This document shows, piece after piece, positions 55,116 through 63,053 of a DNA stretch of 64,000 bases. The stretch covers positions 1-64,000 of the forward strand of contig JAGRBZ010000005.1 of the NCBI GenBank assembly GCA_020433805.1. Reading direction: 5' to 3'. The translations under genes and the position numbers were made by a program. Source of the DNA: Anaerolineae bacterium (GTDB lineage Bacteria; Chloroflexota; Anaerolineae; 4572-78; J111). Under the pieces are notes generated by a model. It did no database searches. It was not told the DNA's origin and saw nothing but the letters and a program-made list of their open reading frames with translations. Every line of letters begins with the position of its first letter. Positions within the stretch are counted from its first letter, which is position 1.

Positions 55116-55844
55116 TTACCCCCCGTCTTTCAGCCATCCACACGGCATCGGCATCGTCAACGTCCAAACCGTATCGAGAAAATACGCCGCACCCTGGCTA
55201 AAATCAAACCCACCGACCGCCTGCTTCAATTCCGGCTGGTTTGGCAGCAGCCCGGCCACAATATCGATATCCGCCTGGCGCGCCGTAATCTTGGCCGGCG
55301 TTAATTTCCAATCGAACACGGCACACACAAACGGCCCAAAAAGGGACTGGCTAATATCGGGCTGTTGCAGCAAGCTGTTGAGCGTGTTGAACTCAGCCTC
55401 GGTCGGATGCTGCGCCGTCGTCTCGAAATCGCCGCTAATAATCAAGTTGCCCTCTTCCACCACCCGATAATGGCCATCCACCGACGTCATCACCGCTTTA
55501 CGTTTGGGATAACCGTATAAAATCTTCCCGGCCAAAATCGGCAGCTCCTTATTGAGAAACAGCAGCGGCGTAAACAAAAACGGCCCGCGATACGCATTCT
55601 TAGGCTGCTTCCACTGCACAAACGGAATAACAAAAGCAAACTCCATATAATCAATGTGGAAAAACGGAAAAATATTAATATGAACGTTCCGCTCATCACC
55701 GAACAAAATATTGACCGGATGCGTTCCCGGCGGCGTAATCGACTGCGGGGCCAGCTCCAACTCATCCGGCAGCCACGACTGAACCAACCCCGCATCAAGC
55801 GGCAGAACAATAATTGTACATAAATAATGGCCTACGCCATGCAT
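55116..55844 (-). CDS. Acetoacetate-decarboxylase-like protein
   Basis: This 242-residue protein has the ADC-family fold. The active Lys lies in GYPKRK (Lys114, matching the Schiff-base Lys of ADC; the next residue is Arg rather than Lys). It lacks a signal peptide. The ATG at 55844 has AAGGAG nine bases upstream; a TTG at 55880 adds residues without support. Family members act as decarboxylases, aldolases or cyclases on keto compounds. It precedes the desaturase-like and lycopene-cyclase-like genes on the same strand, suggesting a role in the same polyprenoid or keto-compound pathway. A 464-base gap separates them, so co-transcription is uncertain. Confidence 0.82.
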   Translation of the reverse strand: MHGVGHYLCTIIVLPLDAGLVQSWLPDELELAPQSITPPGTHPVNILFGDERNVHINIFPFFHIDYMEFAFVIPFVQWKQPKNAYRGPFLFTPLLFLNKELPILAGKILYGYPKRKAVMTSVDGHYRVVEEGNLIISGDFETTAQHPTEAEFNTLNSLLQQPDISQSLFGPFVCAVFDWKLTPAKITARQADIDIVAGLLPNQPELKQAVGGFDFSQGAAYFLDTVWTLTMPMPCGWLKDGG

Positions 55845-55905
55845 CGAAGAATGCTCCTTATTGAAAATATTTGGCTTCAATAGGATTTCGAGGAGGTGAC
55901 ATCAT

Positions 55906-55951
55906 AAAACGTAAAACGTAATTTCTTTTTACGCATTACGTTTTACATTTT
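55906..55951. repeat. AAAACGTAAAACGTAAT hairpin
   Basis: The left arm (55906-55922) and right arm (55935-55951) match with one mismatch. It is the same word as in the rny-folD terminator. Located upstream of the ADC-like gene, it may end a transcript on the plus side or be a repeat. Confidence 0.6.
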
Positions 55952-56564
55952 ATAAGATTGCAACCCCTTGAGTTCCAAACGAGCCAATTGTTTTTCTTCA
56001 CATGAGACACGATGATGCGCTATCGATGTGGGGTCGGGGTAAACTGTGGCGAAGCAGTGGGAAGCTGGATGATGTTTGTCATCACAAAGTACCGCTTTGA
56101 TTGTACCATAAAAGGATGGGTTTCACATTTGAGAGAGGGGAGAAATGAGGCTATTGAACCCGATGAACGCACCGAAGTTACCTTACCCCGAATTTCGACC
56201 TGTGCTGTTTGTGACACGGTTGAATTTAGGTTTTGTTTGTGTAATAATAGGTTTATCGAGCTGATGGAGCAATTCGGTTTGATGGCTAATCAAATCGATA
56301 TGGTATTATATATATGCACGATTGCTGCTAATAAGATAGACACAGATACTCTCAAAGGTTAGATAACAATCAGTGAATACACCTGCACTGCACGCAGGTG
56401 CAAGTGTCTGTGTAAATTTGTGGACAAATCTGTAAACGCTGACTTTTCAAACAGATTCTAGGGTAATGGACTGGCTAGGGGTGGGCAAAATCTGTGATTT
56501 AGGCAAAACAAGGTATAATTGAGTAGCTGCTGATCAGACTTTATAGTTGTACAAGGAGATTATG
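55952..56564. other. Gap upstream of the RelE toxin-antitoxin operon
   Basis: A 116-residue plus-strand open frame (56012-56362) has no ribosome site, odd composition and no family resemblance; I do not call it. A hairpin CACCTGC/GCAGGTG (56380-56386 with 56394-56400) is seen. The promoter of the toxin-antitoxin operon should lie near 56500-56550. Confidence 0.4.
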
Positions 56565-56816
56565 ATGACTACCCAAACAATTAGCGAAGAAAAGTCTCTA
56601 TTAATAGAAAAAGCCCAAGAGCTACTGCCCTTGCTTTCTCCTGAACGTTTGCAAAGCGTTGTCGATTTTATGAGCTATCTTTATGAGCGTGAATGTTGGG
56701 AAGCTACGGAAGAATTAGAAGCTATTCCTGGTTTTGTAGAAGGATTTGAGCGAGCCAAACAACAAGCTAAAGATAATGACGTCGTTCGGTTTGAGGATAT
56801 CCGACTCGATGTATGA
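56565..56816 (+). CDS. Putative antitoxin of the RelE-type toxin
   Basis: This acidic 83-residue protein has a leading helix (SEEKSLLIEKAQELLPLL), a middle helix LSPERLQSVVDFMSYLYERE and an acidic C-terminal tail rich in Asp/Glu, resembling DUF2281/RelB-like antitoxins. I chose the second of two ATG codons, with AAGGAG six bases upstream. The toxin start overlaps its end by eight bases. Such antitoxins bind and inhibit the cognate toxin and repress the operon; this is inferred from context. Confidence 0.75.
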   Translation: MTTQTISEEKSLLIEKAQELLPLLSPERLQSVVDFMSYLYERECWEATEELEAIPGFVEGFERAKQQAKDNDVVRFEDIRLDV

Positions 56817-57069
56817 CATTGTTTTAACCAGAGAAGCCCAAAAGGATTACCAGAAACTTGCGAAAAGCGTCGCAAAGAGAATAAATCAATGTTTGGATAA
56901 TCTACGCGAGTACCCGTTGCAGTACCCCCAAGCTATCCCCTTAAAAGGCAGACTGGCCGGTTATTATCGTTGGCGTGTAGGAGATTGGCGAGTTGTTTAC
57001 GAAGTAAATGCGGACGAGCAAATTGTGGTCGTCCTACAAATCACTCACAGAAGCAGAGTTTATAAATAG
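56809..57069 (+). CDS. RelE/ParE-family toxin
   Basis: This 86-residue toxin-fold protein has the RelE pattern (MYDIVLTREAQKDYQKLAKS, LREYPLQYPQAIPLKGRLAG, YYRWRVGDWRVVYEV, THRSRVYK), with the basic Arg/Lys residues used to bind ribosome or gyrase targets. Its ATG overlaps the antitoxin by eight bases, showing translational coupling. RelE members cut mRNA on the ribosome, ParE members poison gyrase; the subtype cannot be told. Confidence 0.88.
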   Translation: MYDIVLTREAQKDYQKLAKSVAKRINQCLDNLREYPLQYPQAIPLKGRLAGYYRWRVGDWRVVYEVNADEQIVVVLQITHRSRVYK

Positions 57070-57204
57070 GGATAAATTTACTCGTTGATTTTCCCACATC
57101 GCGCTTTTAAGTAGATTACGATTAAGAAGCCGATGTACTTTATATGTGTTTTCAACGTCCCCAAAAGGCCACCGATACCGAAATGACCGATGAAGGTATA
57201 TAGT

Positions 57205-57339
57205 ATGTCTGATGAAGACATCGATACCTCTGATATTCCTCCTCTAGATGAAACCTTCTTTGCTCATGCCCAAATCCGTTTATCGGATCATAAAGCATTT
57301 AACCCTAAACCCACTAAATCCGCTGGAGACACAAAATAA
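57205..57339 (+). CDS. Orphan BrnA-like antitoxin fragment
   Basis: This short 44-residue frame reads MSDEDIDTSDIPPLDETFF and continues AHAQIRLSDHKAFNPKP. Its DIPPLDETFFAHA-type segment resembles the CopG/BrnA-type antitoxin N-terminus. AAGG lies about eight bases upstream of the ATG. No BrnT toxin accompanies it, and the CopG helix-turn-helix end is missing. It is probably a remnant, or a short stand-alone gene. Confidence 0.4.
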   Translation: MSDEDIDTSDIPPLDETFFAHAQIRLSDHKAFNPKPTKSAGDTK

Positions 57340-57490
57340 AAATGATAAAAACAGTTGCGACTTTTGCGCCTCTGGCGTTAAAATTCTTACCTCAATCTCG
57401 AAGATCCCTCACCGTTTAATACTGCGCATAGCCAAATATTTATTTCCTCAAATAAAAATCTCTTTACATTTCCAGAAACAAGCATAATTT

Positions 57491-57813
57491 GCCGAAACAT
57501 ATCTGTACAGACCTAAACATGTCCGTACAAATCGGAACATGTTCCTGCCCATCGGAATCATTGCGTAAATGTAGAGAACAATAAAGTACACGTTGGAACA
57601 TGTTTGTAAACGTTGGAACATTTGAGTGCGCGTTGGAACATGTTGCTACAGATATGGATCAATTGTGTAAATGTAGAGAACAATAAAGTGCGCGTTGGAA
57701 CATGTTTGTAAATGTTGGAACAATTAAGTACGCGTTGGAACATGTTGCTACAGAAGAGAATCATTGCGTAAATATAGCGAACAATAAAGTACAGGTTGGA
57801 ACATTTCAGTTAC
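57491..57813. repeat. Array of about 16 tandem units, 20-bp phased, core GGAACAT
   Basis: Sixteen consecutive units of 20-21 bp carry the core GGAACAT (variants GAAACAT, TAAACAT, GGAATCA, AGAACAA, GGATCAA, GCGAACA) at a mean step of 20.3 bp; the most conserved copies read CGTTGGAACATGTT. The first three units diverge, and the remainder form a super-repeat of about 101 bp (five units each) seen two and a half times: 57551-57650, 57651-57752, 57753-57813. It lies between the RelE/BrnA-like plus-strand genes and the end of the minus-strand AttH-like gene, not at a promoter. An open frame on the minus strand through it is repeat-derived. Confidence 0.85.
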
Positions 57814-57986
57814 GCGTGGATTCTAATCTCTCAGGAGTTGGAAAGCCATCATAAACTTCAAATGGAAAAAATATGGAGAAGTTCTTCTTAAAAGGGCGTA
57901 AAAAAACAACTCTGCGAACTCTGTGCCTTCTCCGCGTTCTCTGTGGTAAAAACCTCCGGCGGTCATCAGGCAATACACGCCTGCTC
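57814..57986. other. Gap before the AttH-like gene end
   Basis: This short stretch contains CTCTGCGAACTCTGTG-type word repeats (about 57910-57947). No gene is seen. Confidence 0.4.
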
Positions 57987-59132
57987 CTACATCCGGCCCT
58001 GCATACTCCCCGCATAACCGGTTAGCTCGATATACCCATAACCGCTCTGGCTGCCTTCCAGCTTAACCGCACCCTCCCAATAATTAAAAGAAACATTCAG
58101 CTCCTGGTCGTGCAACAGCGGCGTAATATGTAGATTAATACCGGCCTTCGGAATAGCAAACTGCCACTCGGCCGGATAGGTAGCGTCAGTATGAGGGCTG
58201 GTCCAGGTATCCAACACCGTCATCTCGACATCCTCCAGACGCAAATAGTCCGTGCTGCCATCGGGATTGACAATGATTCCGGCTGAGGCCGGTTCGAAAC
58301 GACCGTCTTGGAGGCGTATAACAAAAAACATCACCTCCCTATTATCATCAAGCTGCAAAGAGAACCAATCCCACCCTTCGGCGGCATCACCCAAAATCGA
58401 GGTACTCCACTCACGGTCCATCCAAGAATTGCCGGTCACCGCAAATGTACCGCGCGGCGTTGTGATTGTGCCGCTGGTGGTATTATTCGTCATCGAATAG
58501 TAATAACTGGCGCTTTCCACCGCGTTACTCTTTACACTTAAGCCATCATCTCCTTGTAACACTATTGGTTTCGTCTGCTCCAAAATAAAGTCGATGCCGA
58601 TGTCGCCATCGCTCGCTTTCACCCGCACCTTGCCCGGCTCGATTTCGCGCGCTTCCCAATCATCGATCCAAACGTGATAGGTCGGCAATCCCTGCGCCCC
58701 GGCCAATCCCGCTCCAGCCCGGCTGTACCGCTCGTGAGCCTCAAACGTTTCGCCGGTCACGTCGGTCACTGTGAAATGAGCAAAATAAATCTGGCGCGTG
58801 CCCCACTCCGAGGCTCGCTCCGGTTCGCCGGGGGCAATACCGCGCCGGAAGATGGTAAATTGATAGCCATAACGATTACCGTCGGCATCGCTGAGGTTGC
58901 CGGTGTAGTACCACCACTCCACCTGATAATCGGGATGGGGGCCGTGATCGGCAGGAAATTCAAAGTCAAACACCCTATCGGCTTTGGCAAAGCCTTCGGT
59001 ACCGTACGCTTCAACGTTTGCTTCCTGCACGTTGGCCGCTATTTCGTTCGATCCGCCATCGACCTGATTGTACTGTACCAACACCAGGCCGGACAGGACA
59101 ACAAGCGCGAAAATTATTAATACAAGACGCAT
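57987..59132 (-). CDS. CrtC/AttH-like lipocalin-fold protein
   Basis: This exported or membrane-anchored protein has 381 residues. It has an N-terminal hydrophobic helix (about 1-20), then a large domain with the family signatures WWYYTGNL (about 72-79), QFTIFRRG, NSWMDREWSTS (about 230-240, WMDREW) and a C-terminal end resembling the lipocalin-like domain of CrtC (carotenoid 1,2-hydratase) and AttH proteins. AttH is found with ABC transporters of the MacB/LolCDE type, here represented upstream. It may bind or modify a lipid or carotenoid exported by that transporter. The gene between them on the same strand is a DNA methyltransferase. The exact reaction is unknown. Confidence 0.85.
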   Translation of the reverse strand: MRLVLIIFALVVLSGLVLVQYNQVDGGSNEIAANVQEANVEAYGTEGFAKADRVFDFEFPADHGPHPDYQVEWWYYTGNLSDADGNRYGYQFTIFRRGIAPGEPERASEWGTRQIYFAHFTVTDVTGETFEAHERYSRAGAGLAGAQGLPTYHVWIDDWEAREIEPGKVRVKASDGDIGIDFILEQTKPIVLQGDDGLSVKSNAVESASYYYSMTNNTTSGTITTPRGTFAVTGNSWMDREWSTSILGDAAEGWDWFSLQLDDNREVMFFVIRLQDGRFEPASAGIIVNPDGSTDYLRLEDVEMTVLDTWTSPHTDATYPAEWQFAIPKAGINLHITPLLHDQELNVSFNYWEGAVKLEGSQSGYGYIELTGYAGSMQGRM

Positions 59133-59150
59133 GTGATCTAACCTTTTCTG

Positions 59151-59220
59151 TTGGGTAATTGATAATTAGTAAATAGGGACTGAACAGCCAATTACCACTT
59201 ACTATTTACCAATTACTCAA
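59151..59220. repeat. GTAATTG/CAATTAC hairpin
   Basis: The left arm GGTAATTGATAATTAGTAAAT (59154 on) pairs imperfectly with the right arm ATTTACCAATTAC (59204-59216). It is a word-repeat hairpin in the gap between the methyltransferase and AttH-like genes. Confidence 0.5.
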
Positions 59221-59252
59221 ACTCAAATGTGGAAGTTATTTAATTCACGATC

Positions 59253-60332
59253 CTAAGAGGCGATAAACAAAAGCTCCTTAGTTTTATCATTACTTAAAAC
59301 ATATTGATAATTTGTTGCGTTCACAAAATCTACTTTTCCTTTATATTTTTTGAGCAGCGCAACAATCTCACTACTTGTAGGGATACCGCCATCCCGATAA
59401 GAAACAACCAATATACTGTCCTGAAACTGGGCGAACAGTTGGTCAAAGGCGTTATGAATAAGCTTTTTGTTAGCCCAAATCGATTTTTCGTGTTGTAGCT
59501 TGCGGTGTTTGGTTTTGTAATTAATTTTACCGCCCCAATTTTTATAGTCGGTCAAACCCTCTAAAAAATGGTAGAATTCTAAATAATCAACGCCTACGCC
59601 TTTGGCGGAAATGTAGGGAGTATCAATATAAACCAAATCATAATCATCCACTATTTCGAAAGCATCTTGATTCAAGGCGCTATTCCGGCGGTGGTTGCAA
59701 AAAATACTTTGGTTGGCTTCAGCTACAAAATCTCTAAAACAAGCGTCAAACGGTTTTTCCCAGGTCGTTTTATTGCCAAAACTTCGCTCTACATCAGCGG
59801 TTCGAATATACAAATTTTTTCGATGAAATAAGTTGAAAGGTCGTTTGATAATGGCGGATTGGAAGAGAGCAAAAAAGGCTATCGCTTTTTTATATTTGTC
59901 TTCGCCGTCGTCACTAAACTGTTCGATGTTTGTAACCACATAATCCAGCCAGTCATTTTCTTCGTCAGTAAAGTAAGTGTCGTGAAACGTATCTTGTATA
60001 AACGAGGGATAGGCTATATGCGCATGTTTCTCCAGCAGGAAATCAACATCGTTATCTGTCAATATAACGTGGGCGTTCTCTATCAAAGCAAGACCGATGT
60101 AATAATTAAACGTGAGTAAGTCATTATACGTAACCCGCTTCCCCATTTTCTTAAAAAGAAAACTTACGGAACCGGACCCCCCGAAAGCATCAAGCACCGT
60201 GTCAAATTCTAAATTTTCTACGGCGTCTCGGATCCAATCGGATAATTTTAGTTTACTCCCTTGATACCGTGTTTGAGGAAACGCTATATCAGGCATCGAA
60301 AATGGGATTGTTAATTGTTGAGCGGTCGACAT
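59253..60332 (-). CDS. Adenine-specific DNA methyltransferase, D12/Dam-like class
   Basis: This N6-adenine DNA methyltransferase has 359 residues. It has the AdoMet-binding motif DAFGGSGS (48-55) and the catalytic motif IV as DTPY (about 237-240) in place of the common DPPY; the initial RYQGSKLKL (about 22-30) fits D12-class enzymes. It is of typical length for a full enzyme. No restriction endonuclease gene is adjacent, so it looks like an orphan methyltransferase. It lies between the ABC permease gene and the AttH-like gene on the same strand. The recognition site cannot be predicted. Confidence 0.86.
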   Translation of the reverse strand: MSTAQQLTIPFSMPDIAFPQTRYQGSKLKLSDWIRDAVENLEFDTVLDAFGGSGSVSFLFKKMGKRVTYNDLLTFNYYIGLALIENAHVILTDNDVDFLLEKHAHIAYPSFIQDTFHDTYFTDEENDWLDYVVTNIEQFSDDGEDKYKKAIAFFALFQSAIIKRPFNLFHRKNLYIRTADVERSFGNKTTWEKPFDACFRDFVAEANQSIFCNHRRNSALNQDAFEIVDDYDLVYIDTPYISAKGVGVDYLEFYHFLEGLTDYKNWGGKINYKTKHRKLQHEKSIWANKKLIHNAFDQLFAQFQDSILVVSYRDGGIPTSSEIVALLKKYKGKVDFVNATNYQYVLSNDKTKELLFIAS

Positions 60333-60378
60333 TTTTTCTCTATTCTTAAGAAACTGTCCACGAATAAATTTTCAGTTT

Positions 60379-60446
60379 GGGAGATTAGAGACTCGAGATT
60401 GGAGATTGGTAATTAGAGATTAAACAATCTCCAATCTCCTAATACC
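60379..60446. repeat. GAGATTGG/CCAATCTC hairpin
   Basis: Words GAGATTAGAG and GAGATTGGAGATTGG (60379-60420) face CAATCTCCAATCTCCTAATACC (60425-60446). It sits between the permease and methyltransferase genes. Confidence 0.55.
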
Positions 60447-60479
60447 GTAAAGTTATTGATGGACGAGTCCTAATTATTC

Positions 60480-63053
60480 TCACTCTTCCCGAATTGCCGT
60501 CGCAATTTCCAACTTGTTCAATCGCAGCAGTGGATAAATGCCCGCCAGCAGCGCCGCCACAAGGGCCACCATAAGCGCGACGCCGAAAATAGCCGGGTCG
60601 GTGCGCATTTGCAGCGACCAGCCAAACGAGCGCAGGTTGATAAAATGGACCAAAATATAAGCCAGCGCCCAACCAAACGGAATCGCCATCAGTCCGGCAG
60701 TTAAGCCCATTAGGCCGGTTTCGAGCATCGTTTTACTCCACAACTGTCTGATGCTCATGCCGTTGGCGCGCAGTGTACCCAACTCACGGGTGCGCTCCAA
60801 TTGCAGCGACATCAACGCGCTCAGCACGCCGATGAAAGCTACAATGGTTGCCAGTAGCCGCAGCGCCGCCGTAATCGTAAACGTGCGGTCGAAAACCTCC
60901 AGCGCGTTTTCTTTTAAACTGCGGTTGGATGATAGCGACAGCCGGTAATCGGCTGCGTATTGATCGGTTAGTTGGCGCGTGAGCGAGTCGGTTTGGGGTA
61001 GCGCCTCCGGGCTAAGAAAGAGCGATACGTTCGATACGCCGGTATCGCTCGGCCAGAAGGTGCGATAGGTATCGAGCCGTATATAAACGTACCCTACCTC
61101 CGGCAGGGCGTAATCGTAAAAGATGCCCACCACATCAAACGTCTCCGGCCCGTTCTCAGTGCGCAGCGTAACGGTCGATGGCCCGTTCAGCGGCAAACCA
61201 AAGCGGCGGGCAAACACTTCTGAGATGGCAACAGCTCCATTGTCGATAGCTTCGATCACCGTATCGGTTGGCCCAATACCCCAAATCAGCGAGTCCAAAC
61301 GCTGCTGCTCATCGGGATAAGCACTGAAAGCGCGGATTTCGATCCGTTCGTAATTTTCATCGAGCACCACCGTTCCACGCAATAGGTTTACATAGTCAAC
61401 GTCATCATGCTGCTGGATGGCGTCAATAAACTCAGGGTCGATATCCCCTTCAACGCGTGCGCTCTGCCCGGCCGGACTGACATAAATATCGGCAGAGAGA
61501 ATGCTATCGAGCCAGGTCACCACCGTGCCGCGAAATGAATCGATCATAATACTGACGCCGATAATGACCGTCACGGCCATCATCAAGGCGGCAATCGTCA
61601 CCGACGTGCGGCTGAGCGAGCGCATAATGTCGCGCGGTGCCATCGTGCCGATGATGCCCAGCGCTCGCCGGGTGATAGGATGCACCAATCGCATTAAATA
61701 TTGGGTGACCAGCGGTGTCAAAAATGCCGTACCGATCAACACGATAAAAATACCGGCAAAACTGATCGCCAGCGAGTTAGACGCCAGGTTAAGCACGACC
61801 CAGCCGGCTCCAATAATGACGATGCCGATCACGGTGAGCCACGGAATAAGCTTCTGTATCCGTGCTTCCTCAACCGAGCGTTTGAGGGCGCTGTTCGGCG
61901 GCACGGAAGTCGCTTCCAGAGCCGGAACAAATGCCGCGAACAGCCCTGCTCCCAATCCGGCCAAAACTCCTTTAATCAAAGTGAAAGGCGTTACAGCCAC
62001 ACTTTGCACCGTTAGCGTGAAGAAAATATCGTTGATGGTCTGCGTCACCAGCGCTACAAGCGCGCGGCCCATTAGCACGCCCAAACCCAATCCAATCATC
62101 GCCCCGACGGCGCTTAAGGCCAACGCCTCAAATAGCACGATGCCGAAAATTTCGTGGCGGGTGACGCCCAAGCAGCGCAGCGTTCCCAGCACGGGGCGGC
62201 GCTGCACCACCGAAAAGTTGATGGTGTTGTAAATCAAAAACATACCGACGACCAGCGCCAGCAAACTCAGGGCCGATAGATTCAGCTCAAAGGCAGCGGT
62301 CATTTGGTTAAGCGTTTGGCTGCGTAGTTCGGCCGGTTGCAGTTGGGCGTTGTTCGGCAGCAAATCGACAATGGGTTGCGTATCGGCGTTGTCCGGTAAA
62401 ATCAAATCGATAGTGGTGATCGAACCGGTCATATCGAGAATTTCTTGCGCCGTGCTGATGTCGCTGAGAATCATTCCGTCAAGAGCGCTGCGGCTCATAT
62501 CATCGCTGGGAGCCAGTAATCCCATCAGTTCGACGGTTTTCGGGTCATCGCCGGCTACAATCGTAAGGCGGTCGCCGGGAGTAAGGTTGTACCGTTCGGC
62601 CAAACTTTGCGAGAGAAGAATAGTGTTCGGTTCGATGAGCAAACTCAACAGCGCATCGGATGAGATGCCGCCGCTGCCATCGCCTAAATAATTTCTGAAC
62701 GGCCCCTCGGCAAAGGGATCGACCCCAAGCAGGTTAAGCGGCAGATCGTCAGCCTCTTGCAGCAGAACCAATCCGTTAACGGTCGGCGCGATATCATCCA
62801 GTCCGACATCAACCCGCAGTTGGCGGTAGAGCGATGTCGGCAGGTCGCCGGGCTGGGCCGTAATCTGGTGCGTAGCTTTGCCCACAATGCTGTCGGTCGA
62901 CAGCGAGAAAGCTCGGCCTGCGCTGCTGTTGGCGATGTCGATAGCCACAATCATCGCTACCCCCAGTGCTACACCAAGCACCAAGAGAAGACTTTGCACC
63001 GGATGTTTGGTGCTGTGCCGCACCGCTATCAAGCTCAGTGAGGACACTTTCAT
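60480..63053 (-). CDS. ABC transporter permease, FtsX/MacB-like fused (AttFG-like)
   Basis: This is a large inner-membrane permease of 857 residues. A first helix (about 18-40) and an extracytoplasmic domain (about 45-245) lead to a helix bundle (about 255-410), then a second half with its own extracytoplasmic domain (about 530-720) and a terminal bundle (about 735-850). FtsX-type motifs are seen near LGTLRCLGVTRHEIFGIVL and LGTLRANGMSIRQLWSKTM, which contact the ATPase. The duplicated plan matches the fused AttFG or LolCE-type permease. Its start overlaps the ATPase gene stop by four bases (ATGA). The substrate is probably a lipid or hydrophobic compound. Confidence 0.9.
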   Translation of the reverse strand: MKVSSLSLIAVRHSTKHPVQSLLLVLGVALGVAMIVAIDIANSSAGRAFSLSTDSIVGKATHQITAQPGDLPTSLYRQLRVDVGLDDIAPTVNGLVLLQEADDLPLNLLGVDPFAEGPFRNYLGDGSGGISSDALLSLLIEPNTILLSQSLAERYNLTPGDRLTIVAGDDPKTVELMGLLAPSDDMSRSALDGMILSDISTAQEILDMTGSITTIDLILPDNADTQPIVDLLPNNAQLQPAELRSQTLNQMTAAFELNLSALSLLALVVGMFLIYNTINFSVVQRRPVLGTLRCLGVTRHEIFGIVLFEALALSAVGAMIGLGLGVLMGRALVALVTQTINDIFFTLTVQSVAVTPFTLIKGVLAGLGAGLFAAFVPALEATSVPPNSALKRSVEEARIQKLIPWLTVIGIVIIGAGWVVLNLASNSLAISFAGIFIVLIGTAFLTPLVTQYLMRLVHPITRRALGIIGTMAPRDIMRSLSRTSVTIAALMMAVTVIIGVSIMIDSFRGTVVTWLDSILSADIYVSPAGQSARVEGDIDPEFIDAIQQHDDVDYVNLLRGTVVLDENYERIEIRAFSAYPDEQQRLDSLIWGIGPTDTVIEAIDNGAVAISEVFARRFGLPLNGPSTVTLRTENGPETFDVVGIFYDYALPEVGYVYIRLDTYRTFWPSDTGVSNVSLFLSPEALPQTDSLTRQLTDQYAADYRLSLSSNRSLKENALEVFDRTFTITAALRLLATIVAFIGVLSALMSLQLERTRELGTLRANGMSIRQLWSKTMLETGLMGLTAGLMAIPFGWALAYILVHFINLRSFGWSLQMRTDPAIFGVALMVALVAALLAGIYPLLRLNKLEIATAIREE

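Noticed and set aside
56012-56362. Plus-strand 116-residue open frame
   Set aside because: It has odd composition, no ribosome site and no family resemblance; a hairpin region follows.
57558-57764. Minus-strand 68-residue open frame through the phased array
   Set aside because: The repeated peptide is a translation of the 101-bp tandem repeat; the 20-bp unit is not a multiple of three.
57491-57813. CRISPR array
   Set aside because: The units are contiguous and degenerate, with no conserved repeat of about 30 bp alternating with unique spacers, and no cas genes are nearby.
57987-59132. Assignment as a true carotenoid 1,2-hydratase
   Set aside because: The association with the MacB/FtsX-type ABC genes favours AttH-type; catalytic specificity cannot be read from the sequence.
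61501-62232. Plus-strand 243-residue open frame
   Set aside because: It is antisense to the ABC permease gene and has low-complexity composition.
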